Below are positions 62,654 to 64,000 of a DNA stretch of 64,000 nt, one piece after another. The translations under genes were made by a program, and so were the position numbers. The notes beneath the pieces are model-generated. The model was not told where the DNA came from. It did not search any database and saw nothing but the letters and a program-made list of their open reading frames with translations. This DNA is from a halophilic archaeon SHRA6 (GTDB lineage Archaea > Halobacteriota > Halobacteria > Halobacteriales > Haloferacaceae), in contig SOPS01000004.1 of assembly GCA_005239175.1 (NCBI GenBank), positions 310,001 through 374,000 of the forward strand, given 5' to 3'. Numbering within the stretch: the stretch's first letter is position 1; each line of letters opens with the position of its first letter.

Positions 62654-62832
62654 GCGCCTCCGATCAAGAGGTCCTGGCGGCCGCCGAGGAACTCGGCGAG
62701 GAGCTCCAGAACGCTCAACAGGAACAGAGCCGCTTCGAATTCAACTCGCTGTTGATGCGGTGTAATGACGCGATCGACCGGGAGATCGGGATCGACTACG
62801 GCAGTGCGTGTGGTGCCGGCGACTGCTGCTGA
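62650..62832 (+). CDS. Small Cys-tailed protein, last gene of the ars operon
   Basis: A 60-residue protein with no recognised family. I start at the TTG at 62650, because TTGA overlaps the stop of the previous gene by 4 bp; a GTG at 62644 is also possible. The N-terminal helix (SDQEVLAAAEELGEELQNAQ) resembles a fragment of the YlbF helix, and the C-terminus has Cys38, Cys54 and a vicinal pair Cys59-Cys60 in GAGDCC. The gene is coupled to the YlbF-like gene; both products end with CC, as does the metal site of ArsD. Confidence 0.7.
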   Translation: MSASDQEVLAAAEELGEELQNAQQEQSRFEFNSLLMRCNDAIDREIGIDYGSACGAGDCC

Positions 62833-63244
62833 AGGGAATCCACTCAGAACTCGAATCCGATAGAATCAGAGCCAGGTTGTAGTGGACTTGAAGAGTACGG
62901 CGGTGTTACCGCTGGATGGTTAAACACGCCCGGTGCAACGTCGTTCGTTGGGCCAAGATACAGGAGGGCAGAGCGTCTGTATCGCAACTCGATCGCTCGC
63001 AAGTTCATACTGGCCCCGCTGGACAGCTTAATTCTGTTTGTTGACAGTATTCAATGGTCTTGAACGGCGATTCAAGCGAGCCAAACTGTGATTGGTGAAA
63101 GATAACGAGAACTGGCCAGTACTACTCTGCGAAACTGAGCTAGATCGCCATGTAATTAGTATAGCGACATACAATTTATGTATCTGAACTACGACGCCGA
63201 TCGGCAGCCAACACGACTAACTACACACGTTCGAACGCACCTGT
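62833..63244. other. Intergenic region downstream of the ars operon
   Basis: About 410 bp with no supported gene. A TATA-like sequence lies near 63168-63178 (ATACAATTTA), about 65-75 bp before the BtpA-family start. I see no other feature. Confidence 0.5.
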
Positions 63245-64000
63245 ATGACACTCACAGAAATATTCGGGACTGAGAAGCCGGTGATCGGGATGGTTCACCT
63301 CGATCCGCTTCCTGGAGCGCCGAAGAACGAATTATCGATGGAGTCGATCGTCGAGAATGCAGTTAGAGACGCGACTCGGCTCGAAACGGGTGGTGTCGAC
63401 GGGATCATGATCGAAAACTTCGGTGACGCGCCGTTTTACCCCGATGACGTCCCCAAACACACAGTTGCGGCGATGACCCGAGCAGGGTCTGCGATCGCCC
63501 AGTCAGTATCGCTCCCGGTGGGTATCAACGTGCTCCGCAACGATCCGATCGCGGCGGTTTCTGTTGCCGCCGCCGTGGATGCCTCGTACGTGCGCGTGAA
63601 CGTCCACACAGGCGCTCGTGTGACCGATCAGGGCGTTATCGAAGGAATCGCTCACGAGACGATGCGGCTCCGCGAACGCCTCAACAGCGACATCTCGGTG
63701 TTTGCTGACGTTGATGTGAAACACTCTGCGCCCCTCGCTGCAGGCGAGTTCACCGCCGAAACATTTGCGGATCAGACCGAACGCGGACTGGCTGATGCAG
63801 CGATCGTATCCGGCACGGGTACGGGCCACGCGACTGACATCGACACACTCCACGCTGCCGTCAATACTCGCGAACAGCGGGGATTAGAGACGCCGATCCT
63901 CGTCGGCAGCGGCGTCACTCCCGATTCGATCGGCGAGATACTATCGATTGCTGACGGTGCGATCGTCGGCACGTCGATCAAAGAAGGTGGATCAACGACA
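63245..64000 (+). CDS. BtpA-family TIM-barrel protein, cut by the window edge
   Basis: At least 252 residues of a BtpA/SgcQ-family protein, of the phosphate-binding TIM-barrel type. The N-terminal KPVIGMVHLDPLPGAP and the region GGVDGIMIENFGDAPF are signatures. Later segments such as VFADVDVKHS, DAAIVSGTGTGHATD and PILVGSGVT are the expected barrel elements, including a phosphate-binding loop near the C-terminus. The function is not settled; BtpA was named for a role in photosystem I biogenesis in cyanobacteria, which cannot apply here. Start ATG at 63245. The gene continues beyond 64000. Confidence 0.9.
   Translation, partial: MTLTEIFGTEKPVIGMVHLDPLPGAPKNELSMESIVENAVRDATRLETGGVDGIMIENFGDAPFYPDDVPKHTVAAMTRAGSAIAQSVSLPVGINVLRNDPIAAVSVAAAVDASYVRVNVHTGARVTDQGVIEGIAHETMRLRERLNSDISVFADVDVKHSAPLAAGEFTAETFADQTERGLADAAIVSGTGTGHATDIDTLHAAVNTREQRGLETPILVGSGVTPDSIGEILSIADGAIVGTSIKEGGSTT

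Noticed and set aside
1-64000. tRNA or rRNA genes
   Set aside because: No segment shows the TPsiC-loop pattern GTTCRANNC in a cloverleaf context, and no rRNA-like blocks were seen.

Overview
The window is haloarchaeal chromosome or large-replicon DNA (class Halobacteria). The predicted proteins are very acidic, and many secreted ones are Tat- or lipobox-type lipoproteins (twin Arg, then GC). There is a Holliday junction resolvase of archaeal type, paired TrmB regulators, archaeal winged-helix regulators, TATA boxes placed for leaderless transcripts, and an IS200/IS605 element of haloarchaeal type. The genus cannot be fixed from sequence alone. I see no tRNA, rRNA or CRISPR array.

Layout. 1-7.0 kb: an aldehyde dehydrogenase cut by the left edge, a DmdA/GcvT-like demethylase, two small lipoproteins, an alpha/beta hydrolase, a decayed winged-helix gene and a lipoprotein thermonuclease. 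7.4-10.6 kb: a three-gene operon of GMC oxidoreductase, its Tat-targeted small subunit and an unassigned polytopic membrane protein. 11-15.4 kb: a fumarate reductase/SdhA-like flavoprotein, a glyoxalase-fold protein, a [2Fe-2S] ferredoxin and a membrane-anchored sulfite-oxidase-family molybdoenzyme, all on the minus strand. 15.5-17.1 kb: an EamA transporter, a SRPBCC protein and a 24-bp tandem repeat.

17.1-26.6 kb is a carbohydrate locus: a very large protein with two GH15 glucoamylase units, divergent from a GH13 amylase and a GH13-type probable glucosylglycerol hydrolase. None carries a signal peptide, so they probably act on internal glucans or glycosides. 26.7-38.4 kb is mixed core and housekeeping: a Zn-finger peptide, an ArsR-fold/zinc-ribbon regulator, an Hrq1/MrfA-type helicase, an SLC13 permease, hjc, thrS, an aminotransferase and a methyltransferase. 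38.5-40.4 kb holds two divergent TrmB-family regulators with palindromes between them.

41.8-62.8 kb looks like a metal, metalloid and sulfur island with aconitase and other genes embedded in it. It holds a decayed copper-type P-ATPase, Met/His-rich small proteins, a Cu/Zn-type permease carrying two YHS metal-binding domains, a membrane-tethered winged-helix protein, a TauE/SafE permease, an IS200/IS605 insertion, a SoxB/5'-nucleotidase-like enzyme, a rhodanese-metallo-beta-lactamase fusion, a multicopper oxidase, two winged-helix regulators and an arsR-arsD-arsA cluster. The ars operon continues into two small genes whose products both end in vicinal cysteines (a YlbF-like coiled-coil protein and a 60-residue protein). 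I consider this the most promising undescribed arrangement here. The window ends inside a BtpA-family gene.
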